From Comamonadaceae bacterium (GTDB lineage: Bacteria; Pseudomonadota; Gammaproteobacteria; Burkholderiales; Burkholderiaceae_C): a stretch of DNA of 34,496 bases. The stretch's first letter is position 1; each line of letters begins with the position of its first letter. Both the position numbers and the translations under genes were made by a program. Below the pieces are notes generated by a model. It saw nothing but the letters and a program-made list of their open reading frames with translations. It made no database searches and was not told the DNA's origin. Below are positions 11,362 to 19,958 of the stretch, piece by piece. Where the stretch lies: assembly GCA_947463025.1 (NCBI GenBank), contig CANHSE010000004.1:1-34496 (forward strand). The letters are read 5' to 3'.

Positions 11362-12618
11362 TCAACCCGCTTCGGTGAACACCGTCAGCACGCCCGTGTA
11401 GCCATAGAGGTGATGACGCGCGATCTCGCCCGCGGCAAAGAATCCGACGAGCGGCACATCTCCCAGGGCATGACGCACGATCTGCAGTTCGGCGCTGGGC
11501 CCACCGAAGTGCGCGCCGCCTCGCCCCGTGCAACTGACATAAACCGCGCCCGCAATGCGGCGCGCAGGGCTGGGGGTGGCCATGGCCTCGCGCGAGGCCA
11601 TGGCAGCCGCCAGGGGCAAGCTCATTTCCTCGGGTTCGAGCTCTTCGCGGATCTCGGCGCAGATGCGCGTGAGGTCGGCACGCGCGGCCTGCGCATGCCG
11701 CTGACAAAACGCCATGGACATGCCCGCCTCGATGCGCTCGGCGATGGCGACGCCGCGGCGTACCGGGTCCAGGCCGATGATGTGACGAACCCGCACATCA
11801 GCGCCGAAGCTGCCTGTGCGGCCCACAGCGCGGGTGCCCGCGGCCGTTAATCCCACCAAAGTGGCGCGCAGTGCCGGCATCGCCGACTGCGGCGCGTCCA
11901 GCGAGATATCCAGTTCGGACAGCAGAAGATCCAGCGCGGGCTCGCGGTCGATCTCGAGGATCACATTGCCGTCGGCGGCGGTGATGGTGCGCTCGCGGCC
12001 GATCGGCTGACACCCCTGGGTGACGCGCGAGATCAGGTGCACGCCTTCTCCAAAGGCCACGCCCGAGAGCCCGCCGCTGAAGACGCCGCCAGCCGCGCCC
12101 TGCCCGCGGATGTTGCCGTTGCCACCGGCCGCAAATTGCACTGTGCGGCTGCGGCTGGAGGCCAGTCCGCCAAAGAGGTAGCCCGTGTCGGTGCGCGCGG
12201 CCATCTCGGCGATGAGTTCTGCGAGATCTGGCGTCTCGGGGTCGGCGTGCACCAGCGCGGTCTGCACCTCAAAGCCCAGACCCAGCGGCGCAACGCCGGA
12301 GAACACGCGGTATTGGTCGGTGGGCAGGTCGCACAGCATGACCGCCATCGCGGGCTCGTCAAAGTACTCGACGTTGTTGGCAGCGATGCCCACACCCACC
12401 GTGCCGGCCCAGTCGGTGACCTCAGGCAATTCGGCGCCCAGGTGATCCAAGATCTCGCGCGCATAGGGCGCGTAGTGGTCGGTGACGTACAGCAGCCCCA
12501 GCGTCGGGGCGCTCGCGTAATCCGCCAAGGCCATCTGCGCACGCAGCTGCGCCAGCACCAGGCCCGCGCCCATGGGCCATTGCGGGTGCGTGGCATGACC
12601 GAAGGGGAAGAGTTTCAT
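11362..12618 (-). CDS. FIST N/C domain protein (predicted small-ligand sensory domain)
   Basis: 418 aa; LGLLYVTDHYAPYAREILDHL, GTVGVGIAANNVEYFDEPAMAVML, FGGLASSRSRT, GGLSGVAF, CQPIGRERTIT resemble FIST domains. Confidence 0.82.
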   Translation of the reverse strand: MKLFPFGHATHPQWPMGAGLVLAQLRAQMALADYASAPTLGLLYVTDHYAPYAREILDHLGAELPEVTDWAGTVGVGIAANNVEYFDEPAMAVMLCDLPTDQYRVFSGVAPLGLGFEVQTALVHADPETPDLAELIAEMAARTDTGYLFGGLASSRSRTVQFAAGGNGNIRGQGAAGGVFSGGLSGVAFGEGVHLISRVTQGCQPIGRERTITAADGNVILEIDREPALDLLLSELDISLDAPQSAMPALRATLVGLTAAGTRAVGRTGSFGADVRVRHIIGLDPVRRGVAIAERIEAGMSMAFCQRHAQAARADLTRICAEIREELEPEEMSLPLAAAMASREAMATPSPARRIAGAVYVSCTGRGGAHFGGPSAELQIVRHALGDVPLVGFFAAGEIARHHLYGYTGVLTVFTEAG

Positions 12619-12634
12619 GGGGGCGTCGTTACGC

Positions 12635-13243
12635 TCACTGGCCCGAGGTGCGCACCGGCTTGCGGTTGGTCTTGGCTGCGGGCTTGGATGCGGGCTTGGA
12701 TGCGGTGCGACGTGCAGTGCTGGCGCGCTTGGCGGCAGCAGCAGGGGCTTGGGCCGCTTGCGCCGCCTCGGTCACCCCCTGCATCGCGGTGCTCGCAATG
12801 TGCTGAAACTGCTGCGTGAGAGACCCCCACCACTGGACAGGATCGACCACGCCGCTGGCGGCGGACGACTCGGAGGTCTTGGAAGGTTGGGACGGTTTGC
12901 CGGCCGAGGTCGCTGGGGTGCCCGCCTGCGGCGTGAGCTTCATGGCCTGGGCCAGATCGGCCATGCTGCAGTTCATGCCCTTGAGGGTGGCCAGCGTCAT
13001 CTTCTGGACCTCCAGCGCCTGGATGGTGGCACCCAAGGCCTTGGAGTTTTGCTCGAGCCAAAAATGCACGGCGCGCAATTCCTGGATGCGCTTTTCGAGT
13101 TCATCGACATCCAGAGTAGGCGCGACCCAGCTGGAGAGACTGGGCATCTGGGGCAAGGTCTGGGCCGTCCCCTGGGTGAGGTTTTGCAGGAAATCAAACC
13201 CCGGGACGAGTTTGGCGAAGCCAAAGTTCTGAGAGTCGGTCAT
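12635..13243 (-). CDS. phaM: PhaM-like polyhydroxyalkanoate granule regulatory protein
   Basis: FGFAKLVPGFDFLQNL, WVAPTLDVDELEKRIQELRAVHFWLEQNSKALGATIQALEVQKMTLATLKGMN plus Lys/Arg/Ala/Pro-rich tail AAKRASTARRTASKPASKPAAKTNRKP. Confidence 0.85.
   Translation of the reverse strand: MTDSQNFGFAKLVPGFDFLQNLTQGTAQTLPQMPSLSSWVAPTLDVDELEKRIQELRAVHFWLEQNSKALGATIQALEVQKMTLATLKGMNCSMADLAQAMKLTPQAGTPATSAGKPSQPSKTSESSAASGVVDPVQWWGSLTQQFQHIASTAMQGVTEAAQAAQAPAAAAKRASTARRTASKPASKPAAKTNRKPVRTSGQ
12677..12700. repeat. 12-bp tandem repeat (tgcgggcttgga x2, plus partial) inside phaM tail
   Basis: Read directly; encodes the repeated SKPA of the basic C-terminal tail. Confidence 0.85.
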
Positions 13244-13330
13244 GAGCGGCGCTCCAGGAAATGGCAACCAGCTTATCAGGCCCCACCCGCTGCGTCGAAC
13301 GCGGCAAGAGTCTGTTGCCGCAGGTCGGCC

Positions 13331-13852
13331 TCAGTGCTTGTGGGCCCCGCCATGCGCGCCGTGCGCACCGTGTCCGGACTCGCCCGCCTTGCCCGGCGCG
13401 CGGGTCGCCACCGGCACTTGCAGGTCCACGCGCCGCTCGGTGCCCTTGGTATCGCGCAGCACCAGGGTCAGCGGCACGCGGGTGTCGGCCTTGAGCGGCG
13501 ACTTCAAGTCCATCAGCATCAGGTGATAGCCCCCGGGCTTGAGTTCGACGGCCTGTCCCGCCGGCAAGGCCAGCGAGGCGATCGCGCGCATGCGCATGAC
13601 ATCGCCTTCGAGCTTCATCTCGTGGACTTCGGCCACACCGGCGACGGGCGAGGTCAGGCCCACCAGGGTCATCGGCTCTTGGGCCGTGAGGCGCATGAAG
13701 GCGCCGGTGCCGGATTGGCCCGGGACGCTGGCGCGTATCCAGGCGGCTTCGACCTTGACGGGGCTGGCCGCAGGGGGATGGGCCAGCACAGGCAAGGCGA
13801 TCAGAGCGAGAAGCAAGGGCGCGAGCAGGCGTGAAAGAGAGAGGAACAACAT
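13331..13852 (-). CDS. PCu(A)C-family periplasmic copper chaperone
   Basis: Signal peptide, VAEVHEMKLEGDVMRM ... GGYHLMLMDLKSPLK copper motif; His-rich C-terminus GHGAHGAHGGAHKH. Confidence 0.92.
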   Translation of the reverse strand: MLFLSLSRLLAPLLLALIALPVLAHPPAASPVKVEAAWIRASVPGQSGTGAFMRLTAQEPMTLVGLTSPVAGVAEVHEMKLEGDVMRMRAIASLALPAGQAVELKPGGYHLMLMDLKSPLKADTRVPLTLVLRDTKGTERRVDLQVPVATRAPGKAGESGHGAHGAHGGAHKH

Positions 13853-13854
13853 GA

Positions 13855-13868
13855 TGAATCCTGATTCA
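13855..13868. promoter_or_regulatory. Palindrome TGAATC-CT-GATTCA overlapping the ribosome-binding region of the PCu(A)C gene
   Basis: Perfect 6-bp arms, 2 nt from the start codon at 13852; the AGGA SD-like motif is inside it. Confidence 0.4.
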
Positions 13869-13958
13869 AGAGATTCGTCAGCCCAGGGCGCGATGACGCG
13901 CCTGACGGGCGAACAATGAGAAAAGGAAGAAGCGACACCCGCAGGGGCGGGCCGCTCG

Positions 13959-14321
13959 CTATGACACGGTGGTGCGATCCACGGGCGGCGCACGCGCCGG
14001 TGGCGGCAAGGCGGCCTGGCCCCCCCCACGATGCCCGTCCAGTTGCAGGGGCAGCCGATCCCGATCCCAACCGGGGAACGCCGCCAACACGCACATCGCG
14101 GGCGGCACTCCCGCTGGAACGCACAGCGGGCAGTCCAGTGCCGAAGGGGCGGACGACACACCCGCGCCTTCGGGCAGAACCAGTTTGAACACTCCACCCG
14201 CACACACCATCTCCAGGTGCTGCGGCTTGACCGCCGGCGAGGCGATCGCGGCGCCCAGCGACAACAGGAACACGGCCAGCACAAGGCGGGCCTGCCGGGT
14301 CATGTGTCTGGGGGTCCGCAT
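13959..14321 (-). CDS. DUF2946-like small exported protein (copper-associated family)
   Basis: Hydrophobic N-terminus, MVCAGGVFKLVLPEG and ALDCPLCVPAG motif; sits upstream of PCu(A)C. Confidence 0.75.
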   Translation of the reverse strand: MRTPRHMTRQARLVLAVFLLSLGAAIASPAVKPQHLEMVCAGGVFKLVLPEGAGVSSAPSALDCPLCVPAGVPPAMCVLAAFPGWDRDRLPLQLDGHRGGGQAALPPPARAPPVDRTTVS

Positions 14322-14328
14322 GGCCGCG

Positions 14329-14334
14329 ATTATC
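14329..14334 (-). promoter_or_regulatory. -10-like GATAAT, 7 nt before DUF2946 gene ATG
   Basis: GATAAT-CGCGGCC-ATG. Confidence 0.55.
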
Positions 14335-14367
14335 GTAGGTCCGGGACACACCCACGCTCAGCTGGGG

Positions 14368-14373
14368 TACGCT
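14368..14373 (+). promoter_or_regulatory. -10-like TACGCT, 7 nt before VOC gene ATG
   Basis: TACGCT-TGCCGCC-ATG. Confidence 0.45.
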
Positions 14374-14380
14374 TGCCGCC

Positions 14381-14794
14381 ATGCGCAGCCTCTTTCACTT
14401 CGCCTTCCATGTGACCGACCTCGACGAGGCCCGCCGCTTCTACGGCGGCATCCTAGGCTGCGCCGAGGGCCGCAGCACCGACACTTGGGTGGACTTCGAT
14501 TTCTTCGGCCACCAGATCTCGCTGCACAAGGGGCAGCCCTTCGCCACCGCGCGCACCGGCCGGGTCGGCGACACGATGGTGCCGATGCCGCACTTTGGTC
14601 TGGTGCTGGCCTTGCCCGATTGGCAGGCACTGGCCGAGCGCTTGCGCGCCGCGCAGGTTGAATTCGTGATGGCGCCTCAACTGCGGTTCGCCGGCCAGCC
14701 GGGCGAGCAGTGGACGATGTTCTTCTGCGATCCCTGCGGCAATCCGATCGAGGTCAAGGGCTTTCGCTCGCTCGACGCGATCTACGCCCACTGA
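14381..14794 (+). CDS. VOC (glyoxalase/dioxygenase fold) family protein
   Basis: LFHFAFHVTDLDEARRFYGGILGC ... FFCDPCGNPIEVKGF. Confidence 0.9.
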   Translation: MRSLFHFAFHVTDLDEARRFYGGILGCAEGRSTDTWVDFDFFGHQISLHKGQPFATARTGRVGDTMVPMPHFGLVLALPDWQALAERLRAAQVEFVMAPQLRFAGQPGEQWTMFFCDPCGNPIEVKGFRSLDAIYAH

Positions 14795-14825
14795 CCGCGC
14801 GCGCTCACGGGTAGGACTGGGCCTT

Positions 14826-14843
14826 CAGCGGCAAAGGCCGCTG
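14826..14843. other. Stem-loop CAGCGGC-AAAG-GCCGCTG in VOC-otsB intergenic region
   Basis: Perfect 7-bp inverted repeat; no U-tract. Confidence 0.6.
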
Positions 14844-14871
14844 TGAGATGGCTCCTGACATGGCGGCTTGC

Positions 14872-14877
14872 TAGGGT
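14872..14877 (+). promoter_or_regulatory. -10-like TAGGGT, 8 nt before otsB ATG
   Basis: TAGGGT-CGTCCGCG-ATG. Confidence 0.45.
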
Positions 14878-14885
14878 CGTCCGCG

Positions 14886-15626
14886 ATGACTTTCTCTGAC
14901 GCCCTGGGCCCGTCTTGCGCGCTGTTCCTCGACTTCGACGGCACCCTGGTCGAGATCGCCTCGCACCCGCAAGCGGTGGTCATTCCCACGGGGCTGTCCG
15001 CGACGCTGGCCCGCTGGCGTAATGTGCTGGGCGGCGCGGTGGCCGTGGTGAGCGGTCGTCCGATTCAGCAGATTGATGGCTTTCTCGCGCCCCTGGTCCT
15101 GAGCGTCGCGGGCGTACACGGGGCCGAGCGCCGGCGCGCCGACGGCAGCCTGGCTTGGCACCCCGTGCATCCGATGCAGCCCGTGGTGGACGCCGCCAGG
15201 GCGCTGGTCAGGGCCTACCCCAGCCTCGAGATGGAAAGCAAGCGCGGCGCAGTCGCCGTGCATTACCGCCAGGCGCCGCAGCTGCAGTTCCTGTGCCTGT
15301 CGACGATGCAGGCCGCGGTCGAACGGTCCGAGGGGTTGACGCTGCTATGCGGAAAGATGGTGGTGGAGGCCAAGCCCAGTTGTACCTCCAAGAGCTTGGC
15401 CATCGACGCTTTCATGCAGGAAGCGCCGTTTGCCGGACGGACCGCCGTGTTCGTGGGCGACGATGCGACCGACGAATCGGGTTTCGCCAGCGTGCAGCGG
15501 CGCGGGGGAATCGGGGTGAAAGTGGGCGAGGGCCCCACCGTGGCACAGACACGCGTCGCCAACCCGATGGCGATGCGCGAGGCGATGGAGCGCGCGCTGG
15601 AGCGCTACACGGAACGCCGCGCATGA
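14886..15626 (+). CDS. otsB: Trehalose-6-phosphate phosphatase
   Basis: LFLDFDGTLVEIASHP, VVSGRP, FVGDDATDESGF HAD motifs. Confidence 0.94.
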   Translation: MTFSDALGPSCALFLDFDGTLVEIASHPQAVVIPTGLSATLARWRNVLGGAVAVVSGRPIQQIDGFLAPLVLSVAGVHGAERRRADGSLAWHPVHPMQPVVDAARALVRAYPSLEMESKRGAVAVHYRQAPQLQFLCLSTMQAAVERSEGLTLLCGKMVVEAKPSCTSKSLAIDAFMQEAPFAGRTAVFVGDDATDESGFASVQRRGGIGVKVGEGPTVAQTRVANPMAMREAMERALERYTERRA

Positions 15627-17440
15627 CCGACAGCGCCTATTGCGCGGGCGGCTTGTCGGCGGGCCGGTCCTTGAACCTGGGGATGATCGGCAACTGCGCA
15701 TTCAGCGCGCTGATTGATCCGGTGGGCGCCATCGTGTGGTGCTGCCTGCCACGGTTTGATGGCGACCCGGTGTTCAACGCGCTGATCGACCCCAGTGCGA
15801 ACGGCAGCTTCTGGGCCTTCGAGCTGGAAGACTTCATGCGCAGCGAACAGCGCTATGAGCCCAACACCGCCGTGCTGCGCACACGCCTGTTGGACCGGCT
15901 CGGCCAGGGGATCGAGATCACCGATTTCGCGCCCCGCTTTGTCAATCGCGGGCGGACCTTTCGACCGCTGATGATCGTGCGGCGCGTGCAGGTGTTGTCT
16001 GGCTCACCCCGCATGCGGGTGCTGCTGCGCCCGCGCTTTGACTGGGGGCGCAGCGTGCCCACCACGACACAAGGCAGCACCCACGTTCGCTTCGTCGGTC
16101 CCAACAGCGCGCTGCGCCTGAATAGCGACGCGCCACTGTCCTATATCTTGTCGGAGACCTTCTTCGTGGCCGACCGGCCGATGAACTTCATCCTTGGCCC
16201 CGACGAGACCCTGCTCACGGGCATCGAAGACACCGCCCGCGGCTTCGAGCAGCAAACTGGCGACCACTGGAAAAGCTGGACGCGGTCGCTGTCGCTGCCG
16301 CTGGAGTGGCAAGAGGCGGTGATCCGCGCTGCGATCACGCTCAAGCTGTCGTTGTTTGAAGACACCGGCGCCATCGTCGCCGCCATGACCACCAGCATCC
16401 CGGAAGCGCCCCACAGCGGCCGCAACTGGGACTACCGGTTTTGCTGGCTGCGCGACGCCTTCTTTGTGGTGCGGGCCCTCAACAGCATCTCCGAGGTGGC
16501 GACGATGGAGGACTACCTGCACTGGTTGAACAACGTGGTGGTGCGCTCACGCGGTGGCCATATTCAGCCGCTGTATGGCATCGGGCAGGAGACGCAGCTG
16601 CCAGAGTCTGTGCTCACGCACCTACCAGGCTACCGGGGGATGGGGCCGGTACGCGTGGGCAATCAGGCGGCTGATCATTTTCAGCACGATGTGTACGGCA
16701 ATATCGTGCTGGGCGCGTCGCAGGCCTTTCACGACCACCGCTTGTTTCGACGTGCCGGCAGCACTGAGTTCGGCTACCTGGAGGCGGTGGGCGAGCAGGC
16801 TTACCGGGTGTACGACCAGCCCGACGCTGGCATGTGGGAGTTGCGTACGCGTGCACGCGTGCACACCTCGTCGGCGCTGATGTCGTGGGCCGCCTGCGAC
16901 CGCCTGTCCAAGGTGGCCCGTGTGCTGGCGCTGCCCGAGCGGGTCACTTACTGGCGCGAACGCGCCGAAACCATACGTACCCGCATCCTGCGAGAAGCCT
17001 GGAGCGAGGAGCGTCAGTCCTTTGTCGAGAGCTTCGGCGGGCGCGACCTCGATGCCAGTGCATTGCTAATGGCCGAGGTGAACTTCATCGATCCGCGCGA
17101 TCCGCGCTTCATCGCCACGATCGATGCGTTGGAGCATGCACTGGGCGATGGCCCCTTCATGCGCCGCTACGAGGCGCCCGACGATTTCGGCAAGCCCGAG
17201 ACCGCCTTCAACATCTGTACCTTCTGGCGCATCGATGCCCTGGCCCGCATCGGCCGCCAGGCGCAGGCGCGCGAGATCTTCGAGCGCATGCTCGCCAGCC
17301 GCAACCCACTGGGCCTTTTGTCCGAAGACACCCACGCGCAGACCGGCGAGATGTGGGGCAATTTTCCGCAGACCTATTCGATGATGGGCCTGATCAATGC
17401 CGCCGTACGGCTCTCCGCGAGCTGGGACACGGTGATCTGA
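15623..17440 (+). CDS. Glycoside hydrolase family 15 protein (glucoamylase/trehalase-like)
   Basis: MTDSAYCAGGLSAGRSLNLGMIGNCAFSALIDPVGAIVWCCLPRFD, RNWDYRFCWLRDA, GEMWGNFPQTYSMMGLI; ATG overlaps otsB stop. Confidence 0.92.
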   Translation: MTDSAYCAGGLSAGRSLNLGMIGNCAFSALIDPVGAIVWCCLPRFDGDPVFNALIDPSANGSFWAFELEDFMRSEQRYEPNTAVLRTRLLDRLGQGIEITDFAPRFVNRGRTFRPLMIVRRVQVLSGSPRMRVLLRPRFDWGRSVPTTTQGSTHVRFVGPNSALRLNSDAPLSYILSETFFVADRPMNFILGPDETLLTGIEDTARGFEQQTGDHWKSWTRSLSLPLEWQEAVIRAAITLKLSLFEDTGAIVAAMTTSIPEAPHSGRNWDYRFCWLRDAFFVVRALNSISEVATMEDYLHWLNNVVVRSRGGHIQPLYGIGQETQLPESVLTHLPGYRGMGPVRVGNQAADHFQHDVYGNIVLGASQAFHDHRLFRRAGSTEFGYLEAVGEQAYRVYDQPDAGMWELRTRARVHTSSALMSWAACDRLSKVARVLALPERVTYWRERAETIRTRILREAWSEERQSFVESFGGRDLDASALLMAEVNFIDPRDPRFIATIDALEHALGDGPFMRRYEAPDDFGKPETAFNICTFWRIDALARIGRQAQAREIFERMLASRNPLGLLSEDTHAQTGEMWGNFPQTYSMMGLINAAVRLSASWDTVI

Positions 17441-17449
17441 GGGACCGAT

Positions 17450-18868
17450 GTGTCACGCCTGGTGGTGGTCTCCAACCGCGTGGCCGATCCGCGCAAGACA
17501 GCGGCCGGCGGACTCGCTGTGGCCCTGGCCGAGGTCTTGAACAACACCGGCGGGCTGTGGTTCGGTTGGAGCGGGAAAGTGATCGAGACCGAAGCAGGTG
17601 GACGCGCCGGCGAGGGCCAGATACACCGCCACCGGGCGGGCTCGGTCAAGCTGCTGACGGTGGACCTCAGTCGCGAGGACCACGCCGCCTACTACCTGGG
17701 CTACGCCAACGGCGTGCTGTGGCCCGTGTTTCATTACCGCCTGGATCTGGCGGACTTTGACGCCGGCTATATCCACGGCTACCGGCGCGTGAACCAGTTG
17801 TTCGCCAAGCTGCTGGCGCCCCTGCTCAAACCCGACGATCTGATCTGGGTCCATGACTACCACTTGGTACCGCTGGCCAGCGAGCTGCGTGCCCTGGGCT
17901 GCCAGCAGCGCATCGGGTTCTTTCTGCACATTCCGCTGCCGCCGCCGATGATCTTGGCGGCGATACCGGGGCATGACTGGTTGATGCGAGGCCTGTGCGC
18001 CTACAACCTGGTGGGCTTTCAAAGCCAGACCGATCACGCGCATTTTTGTCACTACATCGAACACGAGGCCAGAGCCCAGGCCATCGGCGAGGGCCGCTGG
18101 CGCGTATTCAATCGCACGGTGCAGGCCGGCGCGTTTCCGATCGGCATCGACGTGGATGAATTCACGGCCCTCGCCCAAGCCCGCGAAAGCCGCGAGATGT
18201 TTGCACGCATGAAGCGTGATTACTCTGTGCGCAATCTGATGGTGGGCGTCGACCGGCTCGATTACTCCAAGGGCCTGCCCCAGCGCATGCGCGCCTTTCG
18301 CGAGCTGCTGCACAAGCACCCAGAGACCCACCAGCGCGCCACCCTGATTCAAATCGCCTCGCCCAGTCGCGAGGACGTCAGCGCCTACACCGACATCCTG
18401 CACGAGCTGGAGAGTCTGTGCGGCTCGATCAACGGCAACTACGGGGATCTGGAGTGGATGCCGGTGCGTTATATCCATCGTACGGTGGCACGCGCGCGTC
18501 TACCCGGGCTGTACCGCGCCTCGCGCGTGGCCCTGGTCACGCCACTGCGCGATGGCATGAACCTGGTGGCCAAGGAATTCATCGCGGCACAAGACCCGGA
18601 GGATCCAGGCGTGCTGGTGCTGTCACGCTTTGCGGGCGCGGCCGAACAACTGTCCGAGGCCTTGCTGGTGAACCCCTACGACACCGAGGGCACGGCCAGC
18701 GCGATCCAGATGGCGCTGCAGATGCCGCTGGAGGAGCGGCGCACCCGGCATCAGGCCCTGCTGGCGACTTGCCGCCAGTACGACGTGCACTGGTGGTGCA
18801 ACAGCTTCCTAGGGGCGCTGCGTGAGGCCCAGGCGCAGGAGTCGGGAACGCCCTGGCTCAGACTGTGA
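17450..18868 (+). CDS. otsA: Trehalose-6-phosphate synthase
   Basis: [59 protein letters not shown] start. Confidence 0.96.
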   Translation: MSRLVVVSNRVADPRKTAAGGLAVALAEVLNNTGGLWFGWSGKVIETEAGGRAGEGQIHRHRAGSVKLLTVDLSREDHAAYYLGYANGVLWPVFHYRLDLADFDAGYIHGYRRVNQLFAKLLAPLLKPDDLIWVHDYHLVPLASELRALGCQQRIGFFLHIPLPPPMILAAIPGHDWLMRGLCAYNLVGFQSQTDHAHFCHYIEHEARAQAIGEGRWRVFNRTVQAGAFPIGIDVDEFTALAQARESREMFARMKRDYSVRNLMVGVDRLDYSKGLPQRMRAFRELLHKHPETHQRATLIQIASPSREDVSAYTDILHELESLCGSINGNYGDLEWMPVRYIHRTVARARLPGLYRASRVALVTPLRDGMNLVAKEFIAAQDPEDPGVLVLSRFAGAAEQLSEALLVNPYDTEGTASAIQMALQMPLEERRTRHQALLATCRQYDVHWWCNSFLGALREAQAQESGTPWLRL

Positions 18869-19871
18869 GCGGCGCAATCTTCTGGTCGATCGCGCCGCAC
18901 AGGCTCTGACCGTCCTTGCCCTTCATCTCGATGCGAATGGTGTCACCGAACTTCATGTACGCGGTCGAGGGCTGACCGTCCTGGATGGTTTCGATCGCCC
19001 GCTTTTCAGCGATACAGCTGTAGCCTTTGGGCCAGTCCATGCGACCGTCCTTGCCTTCCACGCCCTTGTTGCTCACGGTGCCCGAGCCGACGATGCTGCC
19101 AGCACGCACATTGCGCGTCTTGCAAATGTGGGCAATGAGTTGGCCAAAGTGAAAGGTCATCTCGGGGCCGGCGTCGCACAAGCCGACACGGCGACCGTTC
19201 CAGGTGCTTTGCAGCGTCAAGTGCACGCGCCCCCCTTGCCAGGCCTCACCGAGTTCGTCCGGGGTGACCGCCACGGGGCTGAAGGCGGTGGCCGGCTTGC
19301 TCTGAAGGAAGCCGAAGCCCTTGTCCAGTTCGTCGGGGATCAGGTTACGCAGGCTCACGTCGTTGGCCAGCATCAGCAGCCGTACACCCTCCAGCGCCTC
19401 GTCAGGCGAAGCGCCCATGGGCACGTCGCCGGTGATGACCGTGACTTCGGCCTCGAAGTCGATGCCGAAATCCTCCGAGGGCACGACCACATCGTCGCAA
19501 GGCCCCAGAAAATCGTCGCTGCCGCCCTGGTACATCAGAAGGTCGGTGTAGTAGTTGGCGGGCACCTCGCTTTTGCGGGCCGCGCGCACGAGCTCCACAT
19601 GGTTGATGTAGGCCGAACCGTCGGCCCACTGGTAGGCGCGCGGCAGGGGCGCCATACAGCGTGCGGGATCAAAGGGGAAGGCGTGACGCGCCTTGCCGTG
19701 ATTGAGGGTGTCGTAGAGGTCTTGCAGCTGCGGCGAGATGAAGTTCCAGTCGTCCAGCGCCTGCTGCAGGCGCTCGGCGATGCCGGTCGCATAATGCGCC
19801 GTGCTCAGGTCGCGCGAGACCACCACCAACTGTCCGTCGCGCGAACCGTCCTTGTACGTTGCGAGCTTCAT
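18858..19871 (-). CDS. Fumarylacetoacetate hydrolase family protein
   Basis: MKLATYKDGSRDGQLVVVSRDLSTAHYAT ... YQGGSDDFLGPCDDVVVPSEDFGIDFEAEVTVITGDVP; start at 19871. Confidence 0.9.
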   Translation of the reverse strand: MKLATYKDGSRDGQLVVVSRDLSTAHYATGIAERLQQALDDWNFISPQLQDLYDTLNHGKARHAFPFDPARCMAPLPRAYQWADGSAYINHVELVRAARKSEVPANYYTDLLMYQGGSDDFLGPCDDVVVPSEDFGIDFEAEVTVITGDVPMGASPDEALEGVRLLMLANDVSLRNLIPDELDKGFGFLQSKPATAFSPVAVTPDELGEAWQGGRVHLTLQSTWNGRRVGLCDAGPEMTFHFGQLIAHICKTRNVRAGSIVGSGTVSNKGVEGKDGRMDWPKGYSCIAEKRAIETIQDGQPSTAYMKFGDTIRIEMKGKDGQSLCGAIDQKIAPLTV

Positions 19872-19899
19872 TGCGCTTGTCTCCAGATCGGTTAGAGTC

Positions 19900-19920
19900 C
19901 ACCATGCATTACGCATGGTG
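19900..19920. promoter_or_regulatory. Candidate operator palindrome CACCATGC-ATTAC-GCATGGTG between FAH and IclR genes
   Basis: Perfect 8-bp arms, 5-nt spacer in divergent intergenic region. Confidence 0.6.
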
Positions 19921-19924
19921 AAAC

Positions 19925-19945
19925 GAATTTAACTAATCGAAATTC
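19925..19945. promoter_or_regulatory. Second inverted repeat GAATTT-N9-AAATTC in the same divergent region
   Basis: Perfect 6-bp arms, AT-rich compared with surroundings. Confidence 0.45.
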
Positions 19946-19958
19946 TACAGGACGGCAC

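Noticed and set aside
15155-15622. N-terminal extension of the GH15 ORF (761 aa in the track)
   Set aside because: Out-of-frame translation through otsB; the natural start overlaps the otsB stop at 15623.
17453-18478. 341-aa minus-strand ORF antisense to otsA
   Set aside because: Antisense artefact of codon bias; no protein family features.
18822-19895. 357-aa plus-strand ORF antisense to the FAH gene
   Set aside because: Antisense high-GC frame with no recognisable domain; sense gene is well supported.
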